A DNA stretch of 64,000 nt, taken from positions 1 through 64,000 of the forward strand of contig JAFUXT010000003.1 in assembly GCA_017470815.1 (NCBI GenBank), given 5' to 3'. The first letter of the stretch is position 1. The number at the start of each line of letters is the position of its first letter. The stretch is from a bacterium. GTDB taxonomy: Bacteria > Cyanobacteriota > Vampirovibrionia > Gastranaerophilales > Gastranaerophilaceae. Made by a program: the position numbers and the translations under genes. Below, in pieces: positions 27,224 through 34,565 of the stretch. Below the pieces are notes generated by a model. It saw nothing but the letters and a program-made list of their open reading frames with translations, did not search any database and had not been told where the DNA came from.

Positions 27224-27524
27224 TTAGCAATAAAAAGTTCTATTAATATTATTTTCGCTTAGATTTTTAATAAATTTCCGATATTCTTCCAATTCTGCTT
27301 TTCTTTTTTTTAAGGTTTCTCTTTCTGCTTTTGTTATAAATTTATCAGGCTCATAAAATGTTCTATTTACTCCGTTTTGAGCAAGCCAATGAACATACTC
27401 TCTAAATTCTTCAGAAGTAACGTTATTGCGGTCGTAAATAACAGGGCAAGGAGGTATTGTTTTTTTTGATATCGTCTAATTTCTTTGTTTGAAAGAGATT
27501 ACGAAAAACCTTACCAATTCTCAT
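27224..27524 (-). pseudogene. Small gene with a frameshift in an A8 run
   Basis: The ATG at 27524 follows AGAGG and starts MRIGKVFRNLFQTKKLDDI; reading then stops after 33 codons. One frame over, from the same homopolymer (eight T on the plus strand, 27460-27467), translation continues through CPVIYDRNNVTSEEFREYVHW, a charged helix (AERETLKKRKAELEEY) and a stop at 27224. Removing one base from the A8 run gives one clean 99-residue protein. The change may be a true mutation, a phase-variable tract or an assembly error. Family not recognised. Confidence 0.65.
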
Positions 27525-27546
27525 TAGATTATACCTCTTTAATAAA

Positions 27547-27569
27547 ATGGTGACGGGGGACTTGTCTTG
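27547..27569 (-). repeat. tRNA-Leu 3'-end fragment, degenerate copy
   Basis: ATGGTG, then GACGGGGGACTTG, matches the 3' end of the tRNA-Leu gene at 27891 with a 2-base gap. Confidence 0.5.
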
Positions 27570-27644
27570 GATTTTACTGTCTCTCGGACAAGTGATTTGC
27601 TTCACTTTGTTGTCGCAAATCTTTGTCCTCACATACTTGAGCGT

Positions 27645-27703
27645 GTAGGTTGGGCTTTCAGCCCAACAAATTTATTATTGTTGGGATAGAAACCCCAACT
27701 TAC
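27645..27703. repeat. Interspersed double-hairpin repeat R1, copy 3
   Basis: GTAG, hairpin GTTGGGC..GCCCAAC, A/T-rich linker, hairpin GTTGGGA..ACCCCAAC, TTAC; same plan as the copies at 14134 and 21178. Confidence 0.85.
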
Positions 27704-27711
27704 TTTTTATT

Positions 27712-27733
27712 ATGGTGTCGAAGGGGGGACTTT
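27712..27733 (-). repeat. tRNA-Leu 3'-end fragment
   Basis: ATGGTGTCGAAGGGGGGACTT differs from the tRNA-Leu 3' end (including the CCA complement) at one base, the C to A after GTCGA. It lies 179 bp from the intact gene. Confidence 0.65.
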
Positions 27734-27855
27734 GCCTGAGCGTTGGCGAGCGTATGAAACGCGAGCCATACAGCGAAGGTATGCCGATTTATCGGCTGAA
27801 CCAATGAATTTTTCACGATTTTGAAAAATTCATGTTCAATCCCGCCTGATAATAT
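27734..27855. other. Hairpin-rich non-coding segment
   Basis: Between the tRNA fragment and the tRNA terminator. It holds GCCGA-TTTA-TCGGC and ATGAATTTTTC..GAAAAATTCAT hairpins and a GC-richer GCGAGCG..CGCGAGC part. No gene seen. Confidence 0.5.
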
Positions 27856-27890
27856 AAAAAGGAATTGGGCTTGTGCCTTAATTCCTTTTT
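27856..27890 (-). terminator. Terminator of tRNA-Leu
   Basis: AAAAAGGAATT / AATTCCTTTTT arms directly after the tRNA 3' end; T-runs on both strands. Confidence 0.75.
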
Positions 27891-27891
27891 A

Positions 27892-27975
27892 TGGTGTCGA
27901 CGGGGGGACTTGAACCCCCACAGCTCTCGCCACATGCACCTCAAGCATGCGTGTCTACCATTCCACCACATCGAC
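27892..27975 (-). tRNA. tRNA-Leu(GAG)
   Basis: 84 bases including an encoded CCA. The acceptor stem pairs GTCGATG with CGTCGAC (one G-U). The anticodon stem-loop is CATGC-TTGAGGT-GCATG, giving anticodon GAG. A long variable arm (GGCGAGAGCT) and the T-loop GGTTCAAGT fit class II tRNA-Leu. It lies between a terminator downstream and a repeat-rich region upstream. Confidence 0.95.
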
Positions 27976-28029
27976 ATGGTATTTGATTATTTTGTAATTA
28001 TACTATGAAATTGTTACTTGACCAATACC

Positions 28030-28111
28030 GTCGATGTGCCGGAAGTTGTCTTCGACAACCCTCTCCTCGAACGATACTCAATCGTTCTCGTCGGCAGAGT
28101 ACCACATCGAC
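28030..28111. repeat. Cloverleaf-like structured element sharing the tRNA-Leu 5' end
   Basis: Perfect 9-bp closing arms GTCGATGTG (28030-28038) and CACATCGAC (28103-28111) enclose GCCG/CGGC, hairpin GTTGTC-TTC-GACAAC and hairpin GAACGAT-ACTCA-ATCGTTC. ACCACATCGACAT at 28101-28113 is a 13-base exact repeat of the tRNA-Leu 5' end at 27965-27977. Confidence 0.6.
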
Positions 28112-28128
28112 ATAATGGTATATTGTAA

Positions 28129-28158
28129 AGATTCTGAATCAAGTTCAGAATGGAATCT
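28129..28158. repeat. Short dispersed repeat R3 (ATTCTGAA type)
   Basis: AGATTCTGAATCAAGTTCAG followed by AATGGAATCT. Related sequences are at 14216, 59448 and 61017. Confidence 0.6.
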
Positions 28159-28225
28159 GCAAACATATCATAACACAAAAACTTTTTTCATACAAAAAGA
28201 TTATTGAAGTTCCTGCTTTCTATTG

Positions 28226-28231
28226 TAAAAT
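28226..28231 (+). promoter_or_regulatory. -10 box (leaderless geometry)
   Basis: TAAAAT, six bases, then ATG at 28238. Confidence 0.5.
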
Positions 28232-28237
28232 GTGGGT

Positions 28238-29158
28238 ATGAAACGGATAGTTTTAGGTTTGTTAGTATTTTCGTTTACATTTATGCCCGCTTTTTCACAG
28301 GAATTTGACATAAATTCGTTTTTTGTTGCTCAAAACGGAGTATTCAAATACCATATTCCTGATGAAGAAGATGAACAAACAGAAGAACAATCTCAAAATC
28401 TAAAAACAGATGAAGTTACTGTAAAGGAAGATATTGTCAGTGATGATGTTACGGCAGATACTTCAGGAATTTCCAAATATGATTCTGACCAAGAAATCTC
28501 TAATGAAGATGATTATGAATTAGAAGATATGTATGGTTATGTTCTGCACGGTTATGCCGAGTATTTTGATGATGAAGAAAATGCTATCTCACTTGATTTG
28601 CCTGAAAATGAATATCTTGTTTTGAATATCAAAAAACCTGTTGCGATAGAAGGTAAATATTTTGGTTATCTTCAGTCTTCACCGTCGTTATTTGATAATA
28701 ATTATACAAAATATAACGGTTCCGAATACAGTATTTCGCCTGTCTCCGGTTCCAGTTCAAAATCAGTCGGCGGTTTTAGTGCAGGCGCAACTTATTCTCA
28801 AGGTATTGATTACGGCGAACTTGAACAGTCGTCAGGAATATTTACAAAATATCAGTACAAAAGATTTGCCATAAGTACTTCTTATGCAAAAACCGTAAAT
28901 ACCACAAATAATACTTATAATGACAATTTTTATATAATGCCGGAATTAAAGTTAAGTCAATATTTTACAATAAAAAATATACTTTCAGCCGATACTGTCA
29001 AAAAACGCAAAAAAGCAGAAGTTGTCTTATCAGTCAATCCGTTTGGAAATAAAGATTATGACAGGTTGCGCCTTGAATTTGGTGCAAGCGGAACTTATGA
29101 TGAAGTTAATAACGCTTTTAAAAATCAGTTAAAATTTTCTACAATGTATAAATTTTAG
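28238..29158 (+). CDS. Probable outer-membrane beta-barrel protein
   Basis: 306 residues from MKRIVLGLLVFSFTFMPAFS, a signal peptide. A GTG two codons earlier is possible but lies within the spacer between the -10 box and the ATG. Residues ~45-100 are acidic and low-complexity. From ~125 on, alternating polar/aromatic strands (VLNIKKPVAIEGKYFGYLQ, GFSAGATYSQG, FAISTSYAKT, LRLEFGASGTYDE) end in FSTMYKF, with the terminal Phe typical of barrel-assembly signals. Specificity unknown. Confidence 0.7.
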   Translation: MKRIVLGLLVFSFTFMPAFSQEFDINSFFVAQNGVFKYHIPDEEDEQTEEQSQNLKTDEVTVKEDIVSDDVTADTSGISKYDSDQEISNEDDYELEDMYGYVLHGYAEYFDDEENAISLDLPENEYLVLNIKKPVAIEGKYFGYLQSSPSLFDNNYTKYNGSEYSISPVSGSSSKSVGGFSAGATYSQGIDYGELEQSSGIFTKYQYKRFAISTSYAKTVNTTNNTYNDNFYIMPELKLSQYFTIKNILSADTVKKRKKAEVVLSVNPFGNKDYDRLRLEFGASGTYDEVNNAFKNQLKFSTMYKF

Positions 29159-29262
29159 AATTTGTAAATATTTGTTACAAATTTTTCGTTTTTTCTAAAG
29201 TTTTGCATTGAACACTCCGACTAAAAGTATGTTGAGTTTAATACATATTAAGGAGTGTAGAA

Positions 29263-29472
29263 ATGTCTGAAAAAAGAATTATGGATGTAGAAGATTTGAT
29301 GATTGATTATGCTGAAATGACAAGTTTTGATTTTGGTACTTTATCAAATGAAGAAATGGATACTTTAAACAAGATAACTAATACAGAGTATATGAAAAAA
29401 CCTATTCCGTTTAAATATGGCAACTTTAAAATGGCAGATTTCTTTCATGAATTATTGTCAGATAAAGGTTAA
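29263..29472 (+). CDS. Small acidic protein, 69 residues
   Basis: AAGGAG lies nine bases before the ATG. The product (MSEKRIMDVEDLMIDYAEM, later MADFFHELLSDKG) is acidic and probably all-helical. Not recognised. It lies 28 bp upstream of another small gene and shares a terminator with it. Confidence 0.65.
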   Translation: MSEKRIMDVEDLMIDYAEMTSFDFGTLSNEEMDTLNKITNTEYMKKPIPFKYGNFKMADFFHELLSDKG

Positions 29473-29500
29473 TTGCTGAAGATTTTGGAGATATGTGAAC

Positions 29501-29737
29501 ATGAACGAAGAAAGATGGCTGTTTGAAAAAGGATGTTTCTTAGGAGGCTGGAATGATGATATTCCGGTCAAAAAAGAAACCCCGATTGAATCAGTCACCA
29601 AATTGCAGGATAAAGATTTGAACACTTTACTTGCAGAACTTGAGGACATCAAACATCATATTGAAGATGTCAAACAAAGGCAGTGGCATCTGGCAAAACT
29701 GATTGAATATCACAACCACGGTTTTGTCGCAGATTAA
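29501..29737 (+). CDS. Small protein with a C-terminal helix, 78 residues
   Basis: Starts MNEERWLFEKGCFLGGW; GGAG lies 10 bases upstream of this ATG, while the alternative GTG at 29495 is only four bases from it. The second half is a heptad-like helix (LQDKDLNTLLAELEDIKHHIEDVKQRQWHLAKLIEYH) likely to form a coiled coil. Not recognised. It forms a two-gene unit with the preceding small gene. Confidence 0.65.
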   Translation: MNEERWLFEKGCFLGGWNDDIPVKKETPIESVTKLQDKDLNTLLAELEDIKHHIEDVKQRQWHLAKLIEYHNHGFVAD

Positions 29738-29769
29738 CGGCTACCAGAACAAATTTACACAAATTTATA

Positions 29770-29796
29770 GGGCATAAACATTGTTTATGCCCTTTT
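29770..29796 (+). terminator. Rho-independent terminator
   Basis: GGGCATAAACA / TGTTTATGCCC arms (one-base loop region) followed by TTTT; serves the two small genes. Confidence 0.8.
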
Positions 29797-29822
29797 GTTT
29801 TAATTTTTTTATAAAGTGCTTT

Positions 29823-30200
29823 TTAGTAGTATGATTTCCAGCCTTTACCGCCTGCGTTCCAGTAAGAATTACCCTGACTTCTTTGTTTTGTTCTGATTCT
29901 TACTCTCGGTTTAGTTTGAACCGGTACCGGTTCACCTTTTGCTGCCGCATTCTGCGGAATCATATTAGGGTCTGTTTCAACCTGACTTGCAGGAACATAA
30001 GTTGCTTCATAAGTACCGTTTGCACTTGATGAAGCGTTTGAATTTGATGTAACTGTTTGGTTTACACCTTCTGCAATTGCTGATTGAGCCGTAGGTTCAG
30101 GTCCGATAGACAAAACCGTTGATATCGGTAACAGACTTTCTGCACAGGCAAATGATGGAATTAATATCATTGCTGCCAATAATAACGCTGTTTTTTTCAT
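29823..30200 (-). CDS. Small secreted protein, unknown
   Basis: 125 residues. Signal peptide MKKTALLLAAMILIPSFACA, where the Cys could be a lipid site. The mature chain is low-complexity (Ala, Ser, Asn, Pro, Thr), with a basic segment RVRIRTKQRSQ and an aromatic end, GKGWKSYY. It is probably a disordered periplasmic or surface protein. AGGAG precedes the ATG. Confidence 0.6.
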   Translation of the reverse strand: MKKTALLLAAMILIPSFACAESLLPISTVLSIGPEPTAQSAIAEGVNQTVTSNSNASSSANGTYEATYVPASQVETDPNMIPQNAAAKGEPVPVQTKPRVRIRTKQRSQGNSYWNAGGKGWKSYY

Positions 30201-30313
30201 TTCGTACTCCTGTTATTCATTTTATATTACATTTTATATTATAATTATATTATAACATAAATCTAAACAAAAATAAATTTGCTATTATATATAAAACAAA
30301 TGAGGGATAAAAA

Positions 30314-31159
30314 TTGCGCACAAGATTGCCCGAATATTTAAAACGACCGATAATTGATACCGATAAAACAAGAGAAGTCAGAAAAATTCTTAAAGTAAAC
30401 TGTCTTAATACCGTTTGTGAAAATGCAAGATGCCCCAACAAAAACGAATGTTATACAAAACATACCGCAACTTTTTTGATTATGGGTAACAATTGCACAA
30501 GAAATTGCCGTTATTGTAATATTACCTGCGCAAAACCCGAACCTTTGGATAATGAAGAACCAAAGCATATTGCCAAAGCCGTAAATGCACTTAATTTAAA
30601 ATATGCGGTTATAACATCAGTTACAAGAGATGACTTAGATGATGGCGGTGCAGAGCATTTCGCCAATTGTATTTACGAAATTAAAAAACTTTGTCCTGAA
30701 ACAAAAATAGAAATTCTTACACCGGATTTTAAAAATAATAAAAATTCGCTTGATGTAATCATTAAGGCAAAACCTGATGTGTTTAATCATAATATTGAAA
30801 CGGTAAAAGAAGTTTTTAAAACTGCGCGACCGCAGGGAAATTATCAAAATTCGCTTGATGTTTTGAAATATATTAAAGAAAACAGCGATATAAAAACTAA
30901 ATCAGGACTTATGATTGGTTTAGGCGAAACATTTGAACAAATAAAATCTACAATGAAGGATTTGAATGAGGTTGGTTGTGATATTTTGACAATAGGTCAG
31001 TATATTCAGCCATCAAAAGAACATCTTGAAGTTTCTAAATATTATACTTTAGACGAATACGAAATATTAAAACAAATGGCAAAAGAAAGCGGATTTAAAA
31101 ACTATCAAATCGGACCATTGGTAAGAAGTTCTTATAATGCATCAGGACTGATTAAATAA
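30314..31159 (+). CDS. lipA: Lipoyl synthase
   Basis: 281 residues. A radical SAM enzyme that inserts two sulfurs into octanoyl groups on lipoyl domains. The auxiliary cluster motif CLNTVCENARC..C, the radical SAM motif CTRNCRYC and the C-terminal RSSYNA are all present. Translation seems to begin at TTG (30314) with GAGGG seven bases upstream; no better ATG precedes the conserved LPEYLKRP region. A TATTAT box lies at ~30283. It converges with the tagged protein gene, overlapping by 8 bp. Confidence 0.95.
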   Translation: MRTRLPEYLKRPIIDTDKTREVRKILKVNCLNTVCENARCPNKNECYTKHTATFLIMGNNCTRNCRYCNITCAKPEPLDNEEPKHIAKAVNALNLKYAVITSVTRDDLDDGGAEHFANCIYEIKKLCPETKIEILTPDFKNNKNSLDVIIKAKPDVFNHNIETVKEVFKTARPQGNYQNSLDVLKYIKENSDIKTKSGLMIGLGETFEQIKSTMKDLNEVGCDILTIGQYIQPSKEHLEVSKYYTLDEYEILKQMAKESGFKNYQIGPLVRSSYNASGLIK

Positions 31160-31466
31160 CAACATCAATTTCTTCGCCAAGTTCCTTGGATAATCGTTCA
31201 ATTTCCTCTAATTTCAAATTTTTTTCTCTTAATATAGATATGTTATTTAAAATTTTTTTTATATGCGGATTTTTACGTTCAATCATGCTGACATAATTTA
31301 ATGCATTTTTATAATAACCGACATGTCCGGGGAATTTTTGGTCAAAAGTCTGGCACAATTTTTTTGCATCTTCAAAACTGAATATTCCTGAACCCATCTT
31401 TAAAAAAGAAGATGTTGGAATTTTTTGCCCGAAATTTATATTATTATAATTGTTTATAGTATTCAT
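31152..31466 (-). CDS. Small protein with 'INFGQK' N-terminal tag
   Basis: 104 residues from MNTINNYNNINFGQKIP; an in-frame ATG six codons earlier is less likely. After the tag come helices (FEDAKKLCQTFDQKFPGHVGYYKNALNYV, ISILREKNLKLEEIERLSKELGEEI). Function unknown. The tag matches those of the proteins at 49420, 51612 and 61878. Confidence 0.6.
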   Translation of the reverse strand: MNTINNYNNINFGQKIPTSSFLKMGSGIFSFEDAKKLCQTFDQKFPGHVGYYKNALNYVSMIERKNPHIKKILNNISILREKNLKLEEIERLSKELGEEIDVVI

Positions 31467-31499
31467 ACCTGTTATAAAGTACAAACAAAATATTTTTTG

Positions 31500-32873
31500 T
31501 TATTTCAATTCAACTTTTGTTCCGTCAGGTGTGTCCTTTAAAACAATCCCGATATTATCAAGTGAAACTCTGATTTTATCGGCAATTTCCCAATTTCTTT
31601 CTGCTCTTGCTTTTTTGCGCAAGTCAAGAATATCATCTATAGACTCAAAAGTTTGCCCCAAAGCCTCTGATACAGACTTTATTGCTTTTGATAAATCTTC
31701 GTCACTTAAACCTGCTTTTTCAAAGGTGAACCCAAGTGTCGTACCGAGTTTATAGAGAATTGTATAAGCGTCTTTTTCGCCTTTATTTGCTCTTGTTGTA
31801 AGGTCAAACAGTACGGCAAGTGCTTTTGATGTGTTCAAATCTTCATCCATTGCTTCGCAAAAAGCCTTATATTCAGGAGTTTGAGTTATGTCCAAATTTT
31901 CATTAACAGGAGTTTGTTTTGCATTAGTCAATCTTTTTGCACCTGCCTGAGCGGATGCTAACGCTTCGTCTGAAAACTCAACAGGCATGCGGTAATGATT
32001 TGTCAGAATAAATAATCGTAAAGTGTTTGCATCATAATTTTTGAGCATATCGTCTATTGTCAAAAAATTACCTAATGATTTTGACATTTTTTCTTTATTA
32101 ATGGTCACAAATCCGTTGTGAAGCCAATAATTTACAAATTTGCAATCATTTGCACATTCTGATTGTGCAATTTCATTTTCGTGGTGCGGGAATATTAAAT
32201 CTGCTCCGCCTGCGTGAATATCAATGGTTTTGCCCAAATACTTGCGGTTCATTGCGGAACATTCAATATGCCATCCGGGACGACCAACCCCCCAAGGAGA
32301 GTTGTAACCGAATTTTTCGTCCTTTTTCCAAAGTGCAAAATCCAAAGGATCTTCTTTTTGTTCGCCGACAGCAATTCTTGCTCCGCTTTCAAGTTGGTCA
32401 ATCGGCTGACCTGAAAGACTTCCGTATCTGCCAAATTTTTTAACCCTGAAATAAACATCACCATTTGATTCGTATGCATAACCTTTATCCATAAGGTCTT
32501 TTATCATTTTAATCATTTCGCCCAAAGTTTTTGTAGCAAACGGCTCAATGTCGGGTTTCAGGTTATTTAGTTTATTCATTGAATTTGTAAATTGCTGATA
32601 CCAATATTGCGAAACTTCTTGCGGTGTTTGGTTTTCTCTTTCCGCTTTTTTTAGGATTTTATCATCAACATCAGTGACATTTCTGCAATATGTAACATCA
32701 TATCCTCTGAATTTGAGGTAACGGTATAAAACATCCCAGGTTATATAGCATCTTGCGTGTCCAAGGTGTGCATAATCATATACAGTCGGCCCGCAGACAT
32801 ACATTTTGACCTTGTTTTCTTCAATTGGTTTAAATTCTTCTAATTTCCCAGAATATGTGTTAAATAATTGCAT
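31500..32873 (-). CDS. cysS: Cysteinyl-tRNA synthetase
   Basis: 457 residues, normal length. Class I aminoacyl-tRNA synthetase: zinc-ligand Cys in YVCGPTVYD, HIGH motif as HLGH, WHIECSAM, HHENEIAQSE and the KMSKS loop. It charges tRNA-Cys in the cytoplasm. GAGG precedes the ATG. A degenerate GTCGGC-type repeat lies 20 bases upstream of the start. Confidence 0.96.
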   Translation of the reverse strand: MQLFNTYSGKLEEFKPIEENKVKMYVCGPTVYDYAHLGHARCYITWDVLYRYLKFRGYDVTYCRNVTDVDDKILKKAERENQTPQEVSQYWYQQFTNSMNKLNNLKPDIEPFATKTLGEMIKMIKDLMDKGYAYESNGDVYFRVKKFGRYGSLSGQPIDQLESGARIAVGEQKEDPLDFALWKKDEKFGYNSPWGVGRPGWHIECSAMNRKYLGKTIDIHAGGADLIFPHHENEIAQSECANDCKFVNYWLHNGFVTINKEKMSKSLGNFLTIDDMLKNYDANTLRLFILTNHYRMPVEFSDEALASAQAGAKRLTNAKQTPVNENLDITQTPEYKAFCEAMDEDLNTSKALAVLFDLTTRANKGEKDAYTILYKLGTTLGFTFEKAGLSDEDLSKAIKSVSEALGQTFESIDDILDLRKKARAERNWEIADKIRVSLDNIGIVLKDTPDGTKVELK

Positions 32874-32893
32874 AAATTACCTCTTTATATTAT

Positions 32894-32917
32894 GTCGGCA
32901 TAGCAATACCATCCTAC
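32894..32917 (-). repeat. Degenerate GTCGGC-type palindrome
   Basis: GTCGGCATAGCAATACCATC followed by CTAC. The stem has decayed compared with the copy at 15213, but the ends match. It lies in the cysS leader. Confidence 0.5.
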
Positions 32918-33043
32918 AAAATTATATTATCACAAATAAATGTAAACAAATGTGAACATGTCTAAATTTTCATGGCAATTTTTGGTATAAAAAATATTTA
33001 ATAAATATATATCGTAATAGAACACGAAGAAAGGATTGAGACG

Positions 33044-33502
33044 ATGGGTAACATTATTCCTGTAAAATTGAGTGTATGCGTGAACGGTAAGTATGAACCA
33101 AGAACCATATATGCCGAAGAAGGTATGAGCATATCATTTGGCGGTAAATCATACAAATTTACAAAAGATGCAAAGGCAATCGTAATGGATGCAAAATATT
33201 ATGCAGCATTAGGCGGAGTATCGCAAGAAGTAAGAGAAAAAGACCCCCACAATAAAGATTCTTATGTTTTAACTAATTCTGATGTGGCAAATATTTATAA
33301 CAACAGACATGACGGATTTGGTATATTACAAAACCATGTAAATAATGCTCAGGACAGATTGGATACAGGTTCAAAATTGAAAACGAGTCCTGAAACAGGC
33401 AACGCAACAGATGTAAGTCCGCAGCAAAACGGATTGACTATTCATTTAAGAGATAGTCATAATAAATCAACGGGTTCTATCAGTATATTTAAAGCAAAAT
33501 AG
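33044..33502 (+). CDS. Unknown protein, 152 residues
   Basis: GAAAGGATTGAG precedes the ATG. The first third is beta-rich (PVKLSVCVNGKYEPRTIYAEE, then MSISFGGKSYKF, which contains an internal ISFGGK resembling the tag of other proteins here). The rest is polar (DRLDTGSKLKTSPETGN). No signal peptide and no known family. It converges with the M14 gene, overlapping by 14 bp. Confidence 0.55.
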   Translation: MGNIIPVKLSVCVNGKYEPRTIYAEEGMSISFGGKSYKFTKDAKAIVMDAKYYAALGGVSQEVREKDPHNKDSYVLTNSDVANIYNNRHDGFGILQNHVNNAQDRLDTGSKLKTSPETGNATDVSPQQNGLTIHLRDSHNKSTGSISIFKAK

Positions 33503-34565
33503 AATTTAGCATATCAAAAATTTCAAATACCGGTTGTTCAAGTTGATCAATCGGTATTTTTTCGTCTAATTCCAGCGTGATTGTCGGAATATTTCTTTCA
33601 ACTCCGCAATAAGTGCCAAAACTCCCCGGTGTCGGGTATCCTATACTTTCCTCAACAGGATAGCCAATAATATCTGATATTTTTTGTGCAATATCTTGTG
33701 CCGGCCCGTCATAATTTACTATTTTATATGGTGCATGCAAGGTTAAAATCATTTTAGGCTGATATTTTTTAATAATATCAATAACAAATTGCGTTTCAAT
33801 TTCGCTGCCTGCTGATTTTCCCCCATAATAATCATCAGGATTATTTCCTGCGGCACTTGTATCCTCACCCCAATTTTTAGTTGGAAAATTCCTGTTTAAA
33901 TCAACCCCGTTTGCATTTGTTCTTGTGCCGTTTTGAAGCCCGTCAGGGTTTAGACAGGGGATGAATAACAGATTATCACTATTACCCTCCCCTTGAGGGA
34001 GGGTGGGAATTTCAAATTCCCGGGTGGGGGATATTTTATCTTTTATATATTCTAAAACACTTTCGATATCTTTTGAAATATCATTATTAAATATTCGTAT
34101 AACCTCAAAACCTGCATTTTTTAAAAATATATCTCTTTTTTTGTCATATTCTTTGTTATCTATATGTTGACTGCCATCAAGTTCAATTATAATTTTTGGA
34201 TAAAAACAAGTAAAATCGGCAATATAAGGTCCTATAGGCTGTTGCCTTCTGAATTTCAAACCTAAAAATTGGCTTCTTCTTAAATATTGCCACAATATTT
34301 GTTCATTTGGAGTTGGGTTATTTCTTAATTCTTTAGATTTTTCCTTTGCGAACACACTATATTTATGTCCCCACCCCGAAATCACAGATTTCGACCCTCC
34401 CTCAAGGGGAGGGTATTCTCCTATTAAATATTTCTCAATCAGGTATTTTCCCTGAGGCTCGTCACCATGAAAAACACCGATTATTAAAACATTATTTTTA
34501 TTCGGTGTTCCGATAAGTTCTATTTTATTGCCAAGCTTTGTTGTTGCAGATTTTAATATTTTCAT
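33489..34565 (-). CDS. M14 zinc carboxypeptidase with in-frame DUF559 nuclease insert
   Basis: 358 residues. Residues 1-50 and 195-358 make an M14 carboxypeptidase-like domain (MpaA-type): zinc ligands HGDE (H33, E36), substrate Arg region TRTNANGVDLNRNFP, third zinc ligand in LTLHAP, and catalytic Glu in TLELDE, all intact. Residues 51-194 are a DUF559 domain (endonuclease-like fold related to Vsr): TPNEQILWQYLRR, FRRQQPIGPYIADFTC, IIIELDGSQH. Deleting these 144 codons joins YLIGE to NSDNLLFIPC, a natural sequence. The insert edges are translated inverted repeats. A GTG at residue 71 could give a free-standing nuclease. A solo repeat end abuts the start, its GGGGTGGGG possibly serving as ribosome-binding site. 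Confidence 0.85.
   Translation of the reverse strand: MKILKSATTKLGNKIELIGTPNKNNVLIIGVFHGDEPQGKYLIEKYLIGEYPPLEGGSKSVISGWGHKYSVFAKEKSKELRNNPTPNEQILWQYLRRSQFLGLKFRRQQPIGPYIADFTCFYPKIIIELDGSQHIDNKEYDKKRDIFLKNAGFEVIRIFNNDISKDIESVLEYIKDKISPTREFEIPTLPQGEGNSDNLLFIPCLNPDGLQNGTRTNANGVDLNRNFPTKNWGEDTSAAGNNPDDYYGGKSAGSEIETQFVIDIIKKYQPKMILTLHAPYKIVNYDGPAQDIAQKISDIIGYPVEESIGYPTPGSFGTYCGVERNIPTITLELDEKIPIDQLEQPVFEIFDMLNSILL
33984..34415 (-). mobile_element. 432-nt DUF559 element with structured terminal inverted repeats
   Basis: The outer ends share TACCCTCCCCTTGAGGGA plus GGGT, itself a palindrome. An inner hairpin of variable sequence follows (GAAATC..GATTTC on one side, GGAATT..AATTCC on the other), then a conserved GGGTGGGG. 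The ends are inverted relative to each other (34369-34415 and 33983-34030). They enclose the DUF559 coding region, and the whole unit is 144 codons inside the M14 gene. No transposase is encoded. Confidence 0.75.

Noticed and set aside
27423-27632. A separate 69-residue minus-strand gene
   Set aside because: Its upstream part lacks start signals, and its downstream part is the first half of the frameshifted gene at 27224-27524.
27734-28111. A second tRNA gene beside tRNA-Leu
   Set aside because: The fragments lack a full acceptor, anticodon and T-arm set.
33984-34415. Intein within the M14 peptidase
   Set aside because: There are no intein splicing blocks (N-terminal Cys/Ser, penultimate His-Asn), and the edges are palindromic repeats.
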